From assembly GCF_009933175.1 (NCBI RefSeq), contig NZ_MAEJ01000022.1, forward strand, positions 27,789-91,788: 64,000 nt of DNA, given 5' to 3'. Made by a program: the position numbers and the translations under genes. The DNA is from Candidatus Enterococcus huntleyi. Lineage in GTDB: Bacteria > Bacillota > Bacilli > Lactobacillales > Enterococcaceae. The stretch's first letter is position 1; each line of letters begins with the position of its first letter. The notes beneath the pieces are model-generated. The model was not told the DNA's origin and ran no database searches. It worked only from the letters and a program-made list of their open reading frames with translations. Positions 1-8,151 of the stretch are shown here, piece after piece.

Positions 1-13
1 TTTTTTCATTGGT

Positions 14-109
14 TTTTATCAGGTTCCTGTTCTGATAAAAGTTAGTGAGAAGAGCTTCACTAACGTAACGACTCGCAGTGATCTAACACCGAGGCGGTAC
101 GTTTTTTTT
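14..109 (+). promoter_or_regulatory. Three contiguous hairpins ending in a U-tract
   Basis: Three stem-loops follow one another with almost no spacer. The first is a perfect 9-bp stem (14-22 with 32-40). The second is a perfect 8-bp stem (41-48 with 57-64). The third is a 12-bp stem with two A.G mismatches (64-75 with 90-101), followed directly by eight T (102-109). The last hairpin with its T-run is a good intrinsic terminator. The element could be the 3' end of a structured small RNA that starts before the window, or an attenuator or riboswitch in the leader of trmL, whose own ribosome site lies 40 bases further on. I do not recognise a known riboswitch class. Confidence 0.55.
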
Positions 110-167
110 ATGCCAAAAATTAGAACAGCTCACTCAAAATGAGTTATAAAAAGGAGAAATCAGTCGT

Positions 168-674
168 ATGACGAATCACATTGTTTTGTTTGAACCACAA
201 ATTCCTGCTAACACAGGCAATATTGCCCGGACATGTGCCGCGACAAACGCACCTTTACATTTAATCGAGCCATTAGGATTTTCCACAGATGACAAACACT
301 TGAAGCGTGCAGGACTGGATTATTGGCATGATGTGAATATTACCTATCATAAGGATTTAGCGGCTTTCTTAGCTCATTTAGGCGATAAGAAGCTGCATTT
401 AATTACTAAATTTGCGAATCAAGTGTACAGTGACGAGACCTTCAATGATGATCGAGATCATTATTTTATGTTCGGTAAGGAAACAACCGGTCTGCCAGAA
501 GATTTTATGCGCGATAATCAGGAAAAATGTTTGCGAATTCCGATGAATGACGAACATGTTCGCTCGCTCAATCTCTCGAATACGGTGGCTTTAGTCGTTT
601 ATGAAGCACTAAGACAACAGTCTTTCCCCAATTTAGAATTACAACATCATTATGACCACGATAAATTAGATTAA
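168..674 (+). CDS. trmL: tRNA (cytidine/uridine-2'-O-)-methyltransferase TrmL
   Basis: SPOUT-fold methyltransferase of the TrmL/CspR/YibK type, 168 residues, the usual length. It methylates the 2'-O of the wobble nucleotide 34 in certain leucine tRNAs, using S-adenosylmethionine. The N-terminus has the family pattern [15 protein letters not shown]. The knotted C-terminal SAM site is visible as GKETTGLPE (about 104-112) and [19 protein letters not shown] (about 123-141). The start is set by AAGGAGA about 10 bases upstream. A three-hairpin element ending in a U-tract precedes it and could attenuate transcription into the gene. It appears to be a single-gene unit; a terminator-like inverted repeat lies about 105 bases downstream. 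Confidence 0.9.
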   Translation: MTNHIVLFEPQIPANTGNIARTCAATNAPLHLIEPLGFSTDDKHLKRAGLDYWHDVNITYHKDLAAFLAHLGDKKLHLITKFANQVYSDETFNDDRDHYFMFGKETTGLPEDFMRDNQEKCLRIPMNDEHVRSLNLSNTVALVVYEALRQQSFPNLELQHHYDHDKLD

Positions 675-773
675 TCAGACGATTTTCTGATTGGCTAAAG
701 CAAGTTTATGCTAAAATAGAACAAAGACTGAAGAGGGTGTTCCAGAAGTTACTTCTAGCACATCATTCATTAG

Positions 774-811
774 AAAAAAGGGGGGATGACAAGATTTTTT
801 GTCACACCCCC
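774..811 (-). terminator. Terminator-like inverted repeat, oriented to the minus strand
   Basis: GGGGG(A)TGACAA at 781-792 pairs with TTGTCA(CA)CCCCC at 799-811. On the minus strand the hairpin is followed by six T (the A-run 774-779), so it is a terminator in that direction. There is no minus-strand gene nearby to terminate. It resembles the inverted repeat at 4387-4417 and may be a dispersed repeat. Confidence 0.5.
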
Positions 812-908
812 ATAAATTATAAAACAGGGGCTGTTACTGGCGGGATTTACAAGAACCGAGTTTCTATGAATCGTACGAGGGCAGAGCACTTATCGAGGAG
901 CGCATGGG

Positions 909-1544
909 ATGAAATTATATTTTACAAGACATGGGAAAACGCAATGGAATCAGGAGAAACGATTTCAAGGAATGGGTGGAGATTCACCACTCCTAGCTGA
1001 AAGTTATGCTGAGATTAAGGCGCTAGGAAAGGCCATCAAAGAAGTTCCTTTTGAGAAAATTTACTCAAGTACATCAAAAAGAGCCAGTGATACGGCACAA
1101 GGGATTTTAGCAGAACTGAATGAGCCGGTTGAGATTGTTTATACGGATGATTTGCGTGAGCTGGGCTTGGGGTCACTAGAAGGGCAATTAATCGAAGAGA
1201 TTCGTAAGACGCATGGGGAAAATCTCGATAATCTTCGCCATCATTTAGAAAAATATGACCCAACACCGTTTGGCGCTGAGCCGATGGAGCATGCGATTGC
1301 TCGTATCGAATCAGTAGTTCGTAAGGCAGTCAGCGAGGCTTCTGAAGGGCCTCTACTCTTTGTCGGTCACGGAGCAGCCTTGACTGCAGCAATTCAGTCA
1401 ATGGTAGGGAAGCCGTTAGAAGAGTTGCGAGCAGCTGGTGGCTTATTAAATAGTAGTTTAACAATCCTTGAGACAAATGAAGCGGACGTAGATGGTCCCT
1501 ATCAAATGAAGTTATGGAATGATGTTTGCTTTTTAGAAAAGTAA
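909..1544 (+). CDS. Histidine phosphatase family protein (phosphoglycerate mutase-like)
   Basis: Member of the histidine phosphatase superfamily, 211 residues. The N-terminus shows the phospho-acceptor motif TRHGKTQWN, with the catalytic His at residue 8. The second catalytic His is in FVGHGAALTA (about 151-160). The family ranges from cofactor-dependent phosphoglycerate mutases to broad phosphatases such as PhoE and CobC. Length and spacing here fit a broad-specificity phosphatase better than glycolytic GpmA, which is about 230-250 residues. The start is supported by GAGGAG about 9 bases upstream. There is no operon partner: the next gene is 140 bases away. The substrate cannot be told from sequence. 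Confidence 0.85.
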   Translation: MKLYFTRHGKTQWNQEKRFQGMGGDSPLLAESYAEIKALGKAIKEVPFEKIYSSTSKRASDTAQGILAELNEPVEIVYTDDLRELGLGSLEGQLIEEIRKTHGENLDNLRHHLEKYDPTPFGAEPMEHAIARIESVVRKAVSEASEGPLLFVGHGAALTAAIQSMVGKPLEELRAAGGLLNSSLTILETNEADVDGPYQMKLWNDVCFLEK

Positions 1545-1686
1545 AACTGGAACGATAGCTACTCAATAAAAGTAAAATAAAAGTTAGACAAATAGCATAA
1601 GTAAGGGTCATAAAAACGACCAAGAACAGTACCGCACAAAAGGTGACAACGGGGAAAGAATAATTTTCGTATGAGGAGGCGTAAAC

Positions 1687-4365
1687 ATGCAAACTGAGAT
1701 GCTTGAAGCAAAGTACATAGTTGGAAATGTGGCAGCTATCTTCTTTCAAAATCCTAGTAATTTCTACAAAGTTTTATTGATTCGTGTGACGGATACGAAT
1801 ACCGACTATAAAGAAAAAGAATTAGTAGTGACCGGAAGTTTTGGCGAAATTCAAGAGGAAGAAAGCTATCGTTTTTTTGGTGAGTTTGTAGATCATCCTC
1901 GATATGGTCGACAATTACAAGTGGATCGCTACCAACAGGAACGCCCCACTTCAGCAAATGGACTTGTCAATTATTTGTCCAGTGATAAATTCCCTGGGAT
2001 TGGTAAAAAGACGGCTGAAAAGATTGTCGAAATTCTAGGTGAAGACGCGATTGAACGGATTATTGAAGAGCCTGATGTATTGAAGCAGCTGCCTACCTTA
2101 AATGAGAAGAAGCGCCAGGTTATCGTTGAAACGATCCGCCTAAATCATGGGATGGATCAAGTCATCGTTGGTTTGAACCGCTATGGCTTTGGGAGTCAGC
2201 TGTCCTTTGCTATCTACAAGACGTATCAAAATGAAGCGCTGGATATTATTCAGGAAAATCCTTACCAATTAGTTGAGGATATTGAAGGAATTGGTTTTAA
2301 ACGAGCAGATAATTTGGCTGAACAATTAGGAATTGGCGCACAATCACCACAAAGGATTAGAGCGGCTGTATTGCATCAAGTTTTTCAACAATCTATCCAG
2401 ACGGGAAATACCTATATCGAAGCCAAAAACTTATTGGAACAAACCGTTCGCCTGCTTGAAACGAGTCGGCCTATCGAGATTGTTCCAGATGAGGTGGCAA
2501 CGATTATTCTTCAACTTGTCGAAGAAGGGAAGATACAGCAGGAAGAAACCAAATTGTATGAGAATAGTTTATACTTTTCTGAATTGGGAATTGGTAGTTC
2601 TATTCAGCGATTATTGTCACGCAAAAAACAGATTAAGTATGAAAAGAAGACCGTTAAAAAGACCCTACGTATCTTGGAGAAACAACTGAAAATCAGCTAT
2701 GGCGAATCTCAACAAAAAGCGATTGAGGAAGCCATCTGTTCACCGCTCTTCATTTTGACTGGTGGACCTGGAACGGGTAAAACGACAGTTATTAACGGAA
2801 TTGTGAATTTATTTGCTGAGCTGAATGGCCTGGAGCTGGATCCTACTAAGTATTCGCAAGAAGTCTTTCCGATATTACTGGCAGCCCCGACTGGACGTGC
2901 GGCGAAACGAATGAATGAAACGACGGGATTGCCAGCTGGGACGATTCATCGATTATTAGGCTTAAATGGCCATGAAAAGACGCCCACCATTAGCACAAAA
3001 GAGCTAGAAGGGGGCTTATTAATTGTCGATGAGATGTCGATGGTTGATACATGGCTAGCCAATACGCTATTTAAGGCGATTCCCACTAATATGCAGGTTA
3101 TCTTTGTAGGCGATAAGGATCAGCTGCCGTCGGTGGGGCCGGGTCAGGTCTTACATGATTTACTTCAAATAGATGAGATACCGAAAATGGAATTGACGGA
3201 GATTTATCGACAGGGCGATGGTTCAAGCATTATTCCCCTAGCTCATGAGATTAAAGAAGGGCGTTTGCCGGCCGATTTTACCAAAAATCAAAAGGATCGT
3301 TCTTTTTTCAGAAGCGATGCCTATCAGATTGAATCGTTGATTTCTCAAATTGTCGAAAAAGCTAAGAAAAAAGGATTTAGTGCACAGGATATTCAAGTGT
3401 TGGCACCGATGTATCGGGGACCAGCCGGGATTGATGCCTTGAATAAAATGATGCAAGAAATCTTTAATCCGAATAATGGTCAGAAAAAGGAAGTTAAATG
3501 GAATGAATCGGTTTATCGAATTGGCGATAAAGTCTTGCAGTTGGTCAATTCACCGGAATTAAATGTCTTTAATGGCGATATGGGCCAGATTACGGGGATT
3601 ATCTATGCCAAAGATTCCGACGATAAAGTCGATGAATTAGTCATTCAATTTGATGCCAATGAAGTTTCTTATAAACGAAATGAATGGAATAAAATTACGC
3701 TGTCTTATTGTTGCTCGATTCATAAGTCTCAGGGAAGTGAATTTAAGATGGTGATTCTGCCGATGGTCCATCAATTTCAGCGGATGCTGCAACGAAATTT
3801 ACTGTATACGGCGATTACCAGAAGTAAAGAAATGTTGATTATGTTAGGGGAAGAGCAGGCGTATCAAACGTGTGTTACCCATGAATCAGCTAGTCGTTTG
3901 ACGACGCTTAAAGAACGAATTCTGACGGCTAACGAGATGAGCTTGACTATGCGCAGCAAGTTAGAAGCTTATGAAGAAACTCTTTCTAGTGATCAGCCGT
4001 TTGGTAGCTCATTAAATGAGGCGCCCAAAGTGACGTCTCATGAGAAGCAAACCACAGACTTTTCTACGAGTAATCAGTCATCGGCGGAAAGTATAGGTGT
4101 GGCACAAGCGAATCAAGTAAAAGATCATCAAGTAGAGACAAATTCGGCAGCTAGCATGCAAGAAAACTCAGCTAAACGAGAGCTGAAGGCTACAGCTAGC
4201 TCGCACGATGCGTTAGCGCAAGGAGAGGTTTCTTTATTTGAGGATGAAGAGCCAGTTAGTTTGCCAAAAGAGCCAATCCTGACGATGGAATTAATTAAAA
4301 GTCAACGAATTGATCCAATGATTGGAATGGGGAACATGAGTCCTCAGCAGTTTATGGGGGCATAA
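1687..4365 (+). CDS. recD2: RecD-like ATP-dependent DNA helicase RecD2
   Basis: Superfamily 1B 5'-3' DNA helicase of the RecD2 type found in bacteria that lack RecBC, 892 residues. An N-terminal OB-like and helix-hairpin-helix region (FPGIGKKTAEKIVE, about 98-111) precedes the motor. Walker A is GGPGTGKT (about 359-366) and Walker B is LLIVDEMSMVD (about 443-453). The C-terminal helicase motif is YTAITRSKEMLIML. Residues after about 745 form a low-complexity, Ser/Gln/Glu-rich tail, longer than in most homologues. The ribosome site GAGGAGG is 6-7 bases before the ATG. The family is linked to replication-fork and mismatch-repair stability. It is monocistronic, with an inverted-repeat terminator at 4387. 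Confidence 0.93.
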   Translation: MQTEMLEAKYIVGNVAAIFFQNPSNFYKVLLIRVTDTNTDYKEKELVVTGSFGEIQEEESYRFFGEFVDHPRYGRQLQVDRYQQERPTSANGLVNYLSSDKFPGIGKKTAEKIVEILGEDAIERIIEEPDVLKQLPTLNEKKRQVIVETIRLNHGMDQVIVGLNRYGFGSQLSFAIYKTYQNEALDIIQENPYQLVEDIEGIGFKRADNLAEQLGIGAQSPQRIRAAVLHQVFQQSIQTGNTYIEAKNLLEQTVRLLETSRPIEIVPDEVATIILQLVEEGKIQQEETKLYENSLYFSELGIGSSIQRLLSRKKQIKYEKKTVKKTLRILEKQLKISYGESQQKAIEEAICSPLFILTGGPGTGKTTVINGIVNLFAELNGLELDPTKYSQEVFPILLAAPTGRAAKRMNETTGLPAGTIHRLLGLNGHEKTPTISTKELEGGLLIVDEMSMVDTWLANTLFKAIPTNMQVIFVGDKDQLPSVGPGQVLHDLLQIDEIPKMELTEIYRQGDGSSIIPLAHEIKEGRLPADFTKNQKDRSFFRSDAYQIESLISQIVEKAKKKGFSAQDIQVLAPMYRGPAGIDALNKMMQEIFNPNNGQKKEVKWNESVYRIGDKVLQLVNSPELNVFNGDMGQITGIIYAKDSDDKVDELVIQFDANEVSYKRNEWNKITLSYCCSIHKSQGSEFKMVILPMVHQFQRMLQRNLLYTAITRSKEMLIMLGEEQAYQTCVTHESASRLTTLKERILTANEMSLTMRSKLEAYEETLSSDQPFGSSLNEAPKVTSHEKQTTDFSTSNQSSAESIGVAQANQVKDHQVETNSAASMQENSAKRELKATASSHDALAQGEVSLFEDEEPVSLPKEPILTMELIKSQRIDPMIGMGNMSPQQFMGA

Positions 4366-4386
4366 GAACGTAATAGAACAAAGTAA

Positions 4387-4417
4387 AGGGGTCTGACAAA
4401 AATTTTGTCAGACCCCT
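4387..4417. terminator. Bidirectional terminator between recD2 and the lipid kinase gene
   Basis: A perfect inverted repeat, GGGGTCTGACAAAA with its complement, separates two convergent genes. Long U-tracts are absent, but the palindrome carries internal A/T runs that can serve either strand. It shares the GGGG-N-TGACAA core with the repeat at 780. Confidence 0.65.
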
Positions 4418-4492
4418 AGTTTGCGAATAAACGGTCGTCCAGCAGTTAGCTCAGCTGGGTTTGTTTTTCGCTAATCTTAGTTTTTTAGGATA

Positions 4493-5467
4493 TTAGCACC
4501 AGATCCATTGTTTTTTCATAGAAAAATAAATATCGAATGAACGTGAGCCCATGACTTCACCGTCTGCTTGTCCGTATTGCGGCATAGTGGAGACGATTCT
4601 GAGCTTATTTGCTGTGAAGTGATGAAAGTATTTCGAGTTCATTTGTTTCTTTTGGAGCAACAAAATAATTAACCAGAAAATTTTAAAGAGATTAATTCGT
4701 TCAACGAGTACAAAGTCTAGCTGATTTTTTTCTGCATTGGCTGTGGGTGCAATCGCAACACCGCCACCAAAATAGGGATGGTTAGTGGTGGTGCAGAGGA
4801 ACGCCTTGGCAAAATTTTTCTGCTGACCGTTGATATCTACCATGATGGGAAAGCCTTTTTGCATGAATAACACTTTTATAATAGAAGCGATATAAGCTAA
4901 GGAACCCAAATTATACTTGTTAAGACGTTTTTTGGTGGCTGAATCATTGGTAGCATGGACAATCGCCGCATCGAGACCGATGCCGACATTATTCATTACA
5001 ACGCCGCGCTCTTCTTGGATTTTTTCATCGTAAGCAATTAGCGATACTTCACGTGGGAAAGGCGTCTTTACAATTTGCCAGAATGCTTTCTCAGCTTCTT
5101 TAGGGAGACCAATTCCTCTAGCAAAATCATTTCCTGAACCTGCTGGTACGTAGGCGACAGGAATCTCAACTGCTAGGTGATAAAAAGCATTAACGACTTG
5201 ATGCAATGTGCCATCGCCGCCAATCACGACGAGTAAGGGAAACGTGGTGTCTTCGTCTAGTTCAGATAAGTTGTCAGCTTTCCAAGGAATCAGCGTTTCT
5301 TTTGCCAGGTCTTGAGCAATTTGCTGTTCATGTCCAGCGAATTGTGTGTAATAGGTTGTATAAGGAAAGCCTCGTGTTGAGGCGATATCGATAATACGTG
5401 CGACTATTTTCTCAGCACTGCCACTGCCGGCAGTGGGATTGATTAAAAAATGATAGTGGAATTGCAT
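4493..5467 (-). CDS. Diacylglycerol/lipid kinase family protein (DgkB/YegS-like)
   Basis: Soluble lipid kinase of the DAGK catalytic family, 324 residues. Such enzymes phosphorylate diacylglycerol, often that released during lipoteichoic acid synthesis, back to phosphatidic acid. The nucleotide-binding GGDGTLHQVVNA motif lies at about 82-93, the substrate-loop GSGNDFARG at about 110-118, and the N-terminal INPTAGSGSA is typical. The start is placed at 5467, where AGGAGG lies 6-7 bases upstream; an in-frame ATG eight codons earlier has no ribosome site. It is convergent with recD2 and alone on its strand. The exact lipid substrate is inferred from the family; a sphingosine-kinase-like or YegS-type role is not excluded. 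Confidence 0.85.
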   Translation of the reverse strand: MQFHYHFLINPTAGSGSAEKIVARIIDIASTRGFPYTTYYTQFAGHEQQIAQDLAKETLIPWKADNLSELDEDTTFPLLVVIGGDGTLHQVVNAFYHLAVEIPVAYVPAGSGNDFARGIGLPKEAEKAFWQIVKTPFPREVSLIAYDEKIQEERGVVMNNVGIGLDAAIVHATNDSATKKRLNKYNLGSLAYIASIIKVLFMQKGFPIMVDINGQQKNFAKAFLCTTTNHPYFGGGVAIAPTANAEKNQLDFVLVERINLFKIFWLIILLLQKKQMNSKYFHHFTANKLRIVSTMPQYGQADGEVMGSRSFDIYFSMKKQWIWC

Positions 5468-5621
5468 AATTTTCCTCCTAAAAATAATCAATGGTTCAAT
5501 TTTACATTATAGCAGACGTGTCCCAAGATAAACATCAAAAACTTCCTCTATCATTTTTGCGAAAGAATCAAGGGAGATAAGCCTTTGTAAAAGAGGTTAC
5601 TTTTTAATTCAATAATAGGCA

Positions 5622-5652
5622 TTGACCTTCACCTTTAGTTTAATGTTATCAT
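5622..5652 (+). promoter_or_regulatory. MerR-type promoter with 19-bp spacer
   Basis: TTGACC (5622-5627) and TATCAT (5647-5652) are separated by 19 bp, the overlong spacing characteristic of promoters controlled by MerR-family proteins. It sits 20 bp upstream of the merR start codon, so autoregulation of the merR-FMN-protein operon is likely. Confidence 0.6.
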
Positions 5653-5671
5653 GCAAGTAAGGAGGTGGCTT

Positions 5672-6115
5672 ATGAAGACAATTAAACAAGTGTCAGAGCT
5701 GCTGGGGATGAGTAAGGTAACCTTGCGTTACTATGATAAAATTGGGCTTTTAAAGGTCAATCGTGCAGCGAATGGCTACCGCATATATGACGAGCAAGAT
5801 ATTCATATTCTCCGCAATATTGTAGTCTTTAAACAAGCGGGTTTCTCTTTAGAGGATATCAAGCTACTGATAGGTTTGTACTCATTTGAAGAAGGGGATG
5901 AGTGTAACAATCGGGCCAATGAGATTATCTTAAAAAATTTAGCAGAGATGAAAAAGCAAATTAGTTTTTTAGGAAAAGTCACAACGATTATTGAAGAACT
6001 TTTACCACTTTTTGAAACACACCAACTGTATAAAATAAACCAGGAAACGCTTGAAATGAATATTGAGGAACTATTTGAAGAAACAAAAACAAATCAAATA
6101 GAGGAGACTACATAG
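5672..6115 (+). CDS. MerR family transcriptional regulator
   Basis: MerR-type regulator, 147 residues. The N-terminal winged helix is clear: TIKQVSELLGMSKVTLRYYD followed by KIGLL and NGYRIYDEQDI. A coiled-coil dimerisation helix follows (about 80-125). The C-terminal part has one cysteine (DECN, about residue 76) but no metal-binding Cys cluster, so a small-molecule or redox signal is more likely than a metal. The start at 5672 is chosen because AAGGAGG lies 6 bases upstream. The promoter just upstream has the 19-bp spacer that MerR proteins remodel. Its stop codon is 1 base before the start of the FMN-binding protein, so the two form an operon. Confidence 0.85.
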   Translation: MKTIKQVSELLGMSKVTLRYYDKIGLLKVNRAANGYRIYDEQDIHILRNIVVFKQAGFSLEDIKLLIGLYSFEEGDECNNRANEIILKNLAEMKKQISFLGKVTTIIEELLPLFETHQLYKINQETLEMNIEELFEETKTNQIEETT

Positions 6116-6116
6116 A

Positions 6117-6518
6117 ATGAGAATGAAAAAACGAACGGTTATTATTGGTCTAGTGGCGCTTGTGCTGATTGTTGCAGGCGGTTTTGGGATTCGATATTTG
6201 CTAGCTTCAAAAAACTATCAAGACGCGGTGGCAGAAATTGTTATTGAAGAACCTGATTTGAGTAAACTCGCAGATGGTGAATATATTGGAGAACATGATG
6301 TCGATTTTATTCAAGCAAAAGTCAAAGTGACGATTACAAATCATGCGATTAAAGCGATTGATTATGTTTATCATAAAAATGAGCGCGGTGAAAAAGCCAG
6401 CCGAATTACTGAGGATATGATCCGAGAACAGAAGATCAAGGTTGATACGATATCGGGCGCCACAAATTCAAGTAAAGTCATTCAAAAAGCAGTTGAACTG
6501 GCGCTCACCGAAGAGTAG
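6117..6518 (+). CDS. Membrane-anchored FMN-binding domain protein (flavinylated)
   Basis: Small extracytoplasmic flavoprotein of 133 residues. An N-terminal membrane anchor (about 6-27, hydrophobic after RMKKR) is followed by one FMN_bind domain. The motif DTISGATNSSK (about 111-121) matches the D-x-x-x-G-A-T signature on which the transferase ApbE attaches FMN covalently to the Thr. Proteins of this kind carry electrons outside the cell in Gram-positive extracellular electron transfer or reductase systems. It is co-transcribed with the upstream MerR gene (1-base gap). No ApbE, Ndh2 or quinone gene is in the window, so partners must lie elsewhere. No lipobox Cys is present. Confidence 0.8.
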   Translation: MRMKKRTVIIGLVALVLIVAGGFGIRYLLASKNYQDAVAEIVIEEPDLSKLADGEYIGEHDVDFIQAKVKVTITNHAIKAIDYVYHKNERGEKASRITEDMIREQKIKVDTISGATNSSKVIQKAVELALTEE

Positions 6519-6621
6519 AAGAAGTTCGGAGATAGAAATTGAGCGACATAAGTTAGAGAGAAAAGGTGGCTGAAGAATATCAGAAGGACGGCTTTTACTT
6601 AGAAAAATCAATGAAATAATA

Positions 6622-6678
6622 CAGATGCTAGAGCGGCTGAGACTGACAATTGTCTTAGCTGCTCTATCTGTCTTTTTA
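6622..6678 (+). terminator. Intrinsic terminator of the merR/FMN operon
   Basis: A 15-bp stem with G.U pairs (6629-6643 with 6652-6666) and an 8-base loop is followed by a T-rich tract. The 485-bp gap 6519-7003 otherwise holds only AT-rich sequence, with the promoter of the next gene presumably near 6880-6960. Confidence 0.75.
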
Positions 6679-7003
6679 TGAAGTCTGGGAATGATTAATT
6701 TGTTAGCTAGATGTGACAATTTCATTCGTATACAAGTGGGTATATTTCTGCTAGAGTTAGAGTCTAGCCACTATCAGTTTAGATAAAACTTAAGATATGA
6801 GACAGTAATGATGAAATGTCAAAAAATAACAACAGTCTTATGAGGAACTTCCAGTGCATTGTGGAAATTTTCGTTTGTTTAGGATACACTGATAGTTGTA
6901 CCCATTGTCAGAGTGGAATCAGTTCGTATGCTTCTCAATAGTAGATAAGTCAACAGTAAGAGGCATGGCAATTAGTGAACTGTAAATGTAAAAGGAGCAA
7001 GTT

Positions 7004-8029
7004 ATGATTAAAATTACAATGTTTTCGACAGCCGATAAAGTGAAAGGCCAAGGCGTGGGCAGTGCTTATCTTGAGCTGTTGGCGATGCTTAAAAAATATT
7101 TTTCGAAGGAATTTTCCATTGAAATAAACACCTATAAGGCTGCGGATATTTCCCATTACCATACGGTTGATTTCGTCTATTACTTATCGACTTTTCTATG
7201 GAATCGTGGCGTGAAGCTAGGATATGTTCATTTTCTTCCGGAAACTTTGGAAGGCAGTATCAAGCTGCTGCCGCTTTTTCAGAAAGTTTTTAATTGGTAT
7301 GTCTTGTCTTTCTATAAACGAATGGATCATTTGGTGGTTGTTAACCCCAGCTTTATTGAAAAATTAGTCGCTTTAGGTGTGCCCGAAGAGAGAATTACTT
7401 ATATTCCTAACTTTGTTTCGCCAAAAGTATTCTATGAAGCACAGGCTGAGCAGAAAACGGCTTGGCGAAAAGAGAATAACTTGTCTGAAGAGGATTTTGT
7501 TGTTTTAGGTGTGGGTCAGATTCAACAGCGCAAAGGCATTGATGATTTCGTCCAGTTAGCGATTCAAAATCCTGAGGTTCAATTTATTTGGGCAGGCGGC
7601 TTTTCTTTCGGGAAAATTACCGATGGCTATCAAAAATATCAAAAAATTTATGATAATCCTCCAAAGAATTTGCGATTCACTGGCATTATCGAACGTGATG
7701 AGATTGTGCAGTATTACAATATGGCTGATTTATTTTTACTACCTTCCTATAATGAACTTTTTCCGATGTCGATTTTGGAAGCTTTTAGCTGTGGGACACC
7801 TGTGATGCTAAGAAATTTGGATCTCTATGATTCTATTTTAAAGGAAACTTTTGTTACAGCTGACGATATCGATGAGATGCAGGTTAAATTAGTGCGTCTA
7901 GTCGAAAATCCTGATGAGCTACACGATTTTCAAGAGAAATCTCGGCGGGCGGCGCAACGTTATTCAGAAGAAAGCTGTGCTGCAACCTGGCTATCTTTTT
8001 ATACAGAGTTAGCGAAAAAGAAGAAATAA
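7004..8029 (+). CDS. GT4-family glycosyltransferase, possibly glycolipid anchor synthesis
   Basis: GT-B fold glycosyltransferase of family GT4, 341 residues, cytoplasmic or peripheral membrane. The donor site shows GVGQIQQRKGIDDF (about 168-181) and the retaining-GT4 E-x7-E motif in NELFPMSILEAFSCGTPV (about 248-265). The N-terminus, FSTADKVKGQGVGSAYLEL, has the glycine-rich acceptor loop of bacterial diacylglycerol glycosyltransferases. That resemblance suggests a LafB/BgsA-like role in building the glycolipid anchor of lipoteichoic acid, but I infer this from general similarity only. AAGGAG lies 7 bases before the ATG. It stands alone, ended by a strong bidirectional terminator at 8081. Confidence 0.75.
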   Translation: MIKITMFSTADKVKGQGVGSAYLELLAMLKKYFSKEFSIEINTYKAADISHYHTVDFVYYLSTFLWNRGVKLGYVHFLPETLEGSIKLLPLFQKVFNWYVLSFYKRMDHLVVVNPSFIEKLVALGVPEERITYIPNFVSPKVFYEAQAEQKTAWRKENNLSEEDFVVLGVGQIQQRKGIDDFVQLAIQNPEVQFIWAGGFSFGKITDGYQKYQKIYDNPPKNLRFTGIIERDEIVQYYNMADLFLLPSYNELFPMSILEAFSCGTPVMLRNLDLYDSILKETFVTADDIDEMQVKLVRLVENPDELHDFQEKSRRAAQRYSEESCAATWLSFYTELAKKKK

Positions 8030-8080
8030 CGTGTCGAAATATAGAAAATTATTGTCTTGATGAATAATTGAAGAAAAAGA

Positions 8081-8129
8081 AAGGATTGAGCGATGATTGC
8101 TACTAAGCAATCGTGGCTCAATCCTTTTT
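8081..8129. terminator. Bidirectional terminator between glycosyltransferase and maeE
   Basis: AAAGGATTGAGC pairs with GCTCAATCCTTTTT, with an inner GATTGC/GCAATC stem. Poly-A before and poly-T after make it work for both convergent genes. Confidence 0.85.
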
Positions 8130-8151
8130 GGATTAGTTTTAGTAGATTATG

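Noticed and set aside
14..109. Possible tracrRNA tail, because the last hairpin resembles the ACCGAG-CGGT end of Cas9 tracrRNAs
   Set aside because: No anti-repeat, no nexus sequence, no CRISPR repeat and no cas gene in the window.
737..1000. Open frame of 87 codons before the histidine phosphatase
   Set aside because: No ribosome site, runs through an inverted repeat and overlaps the clear phosphatase start.
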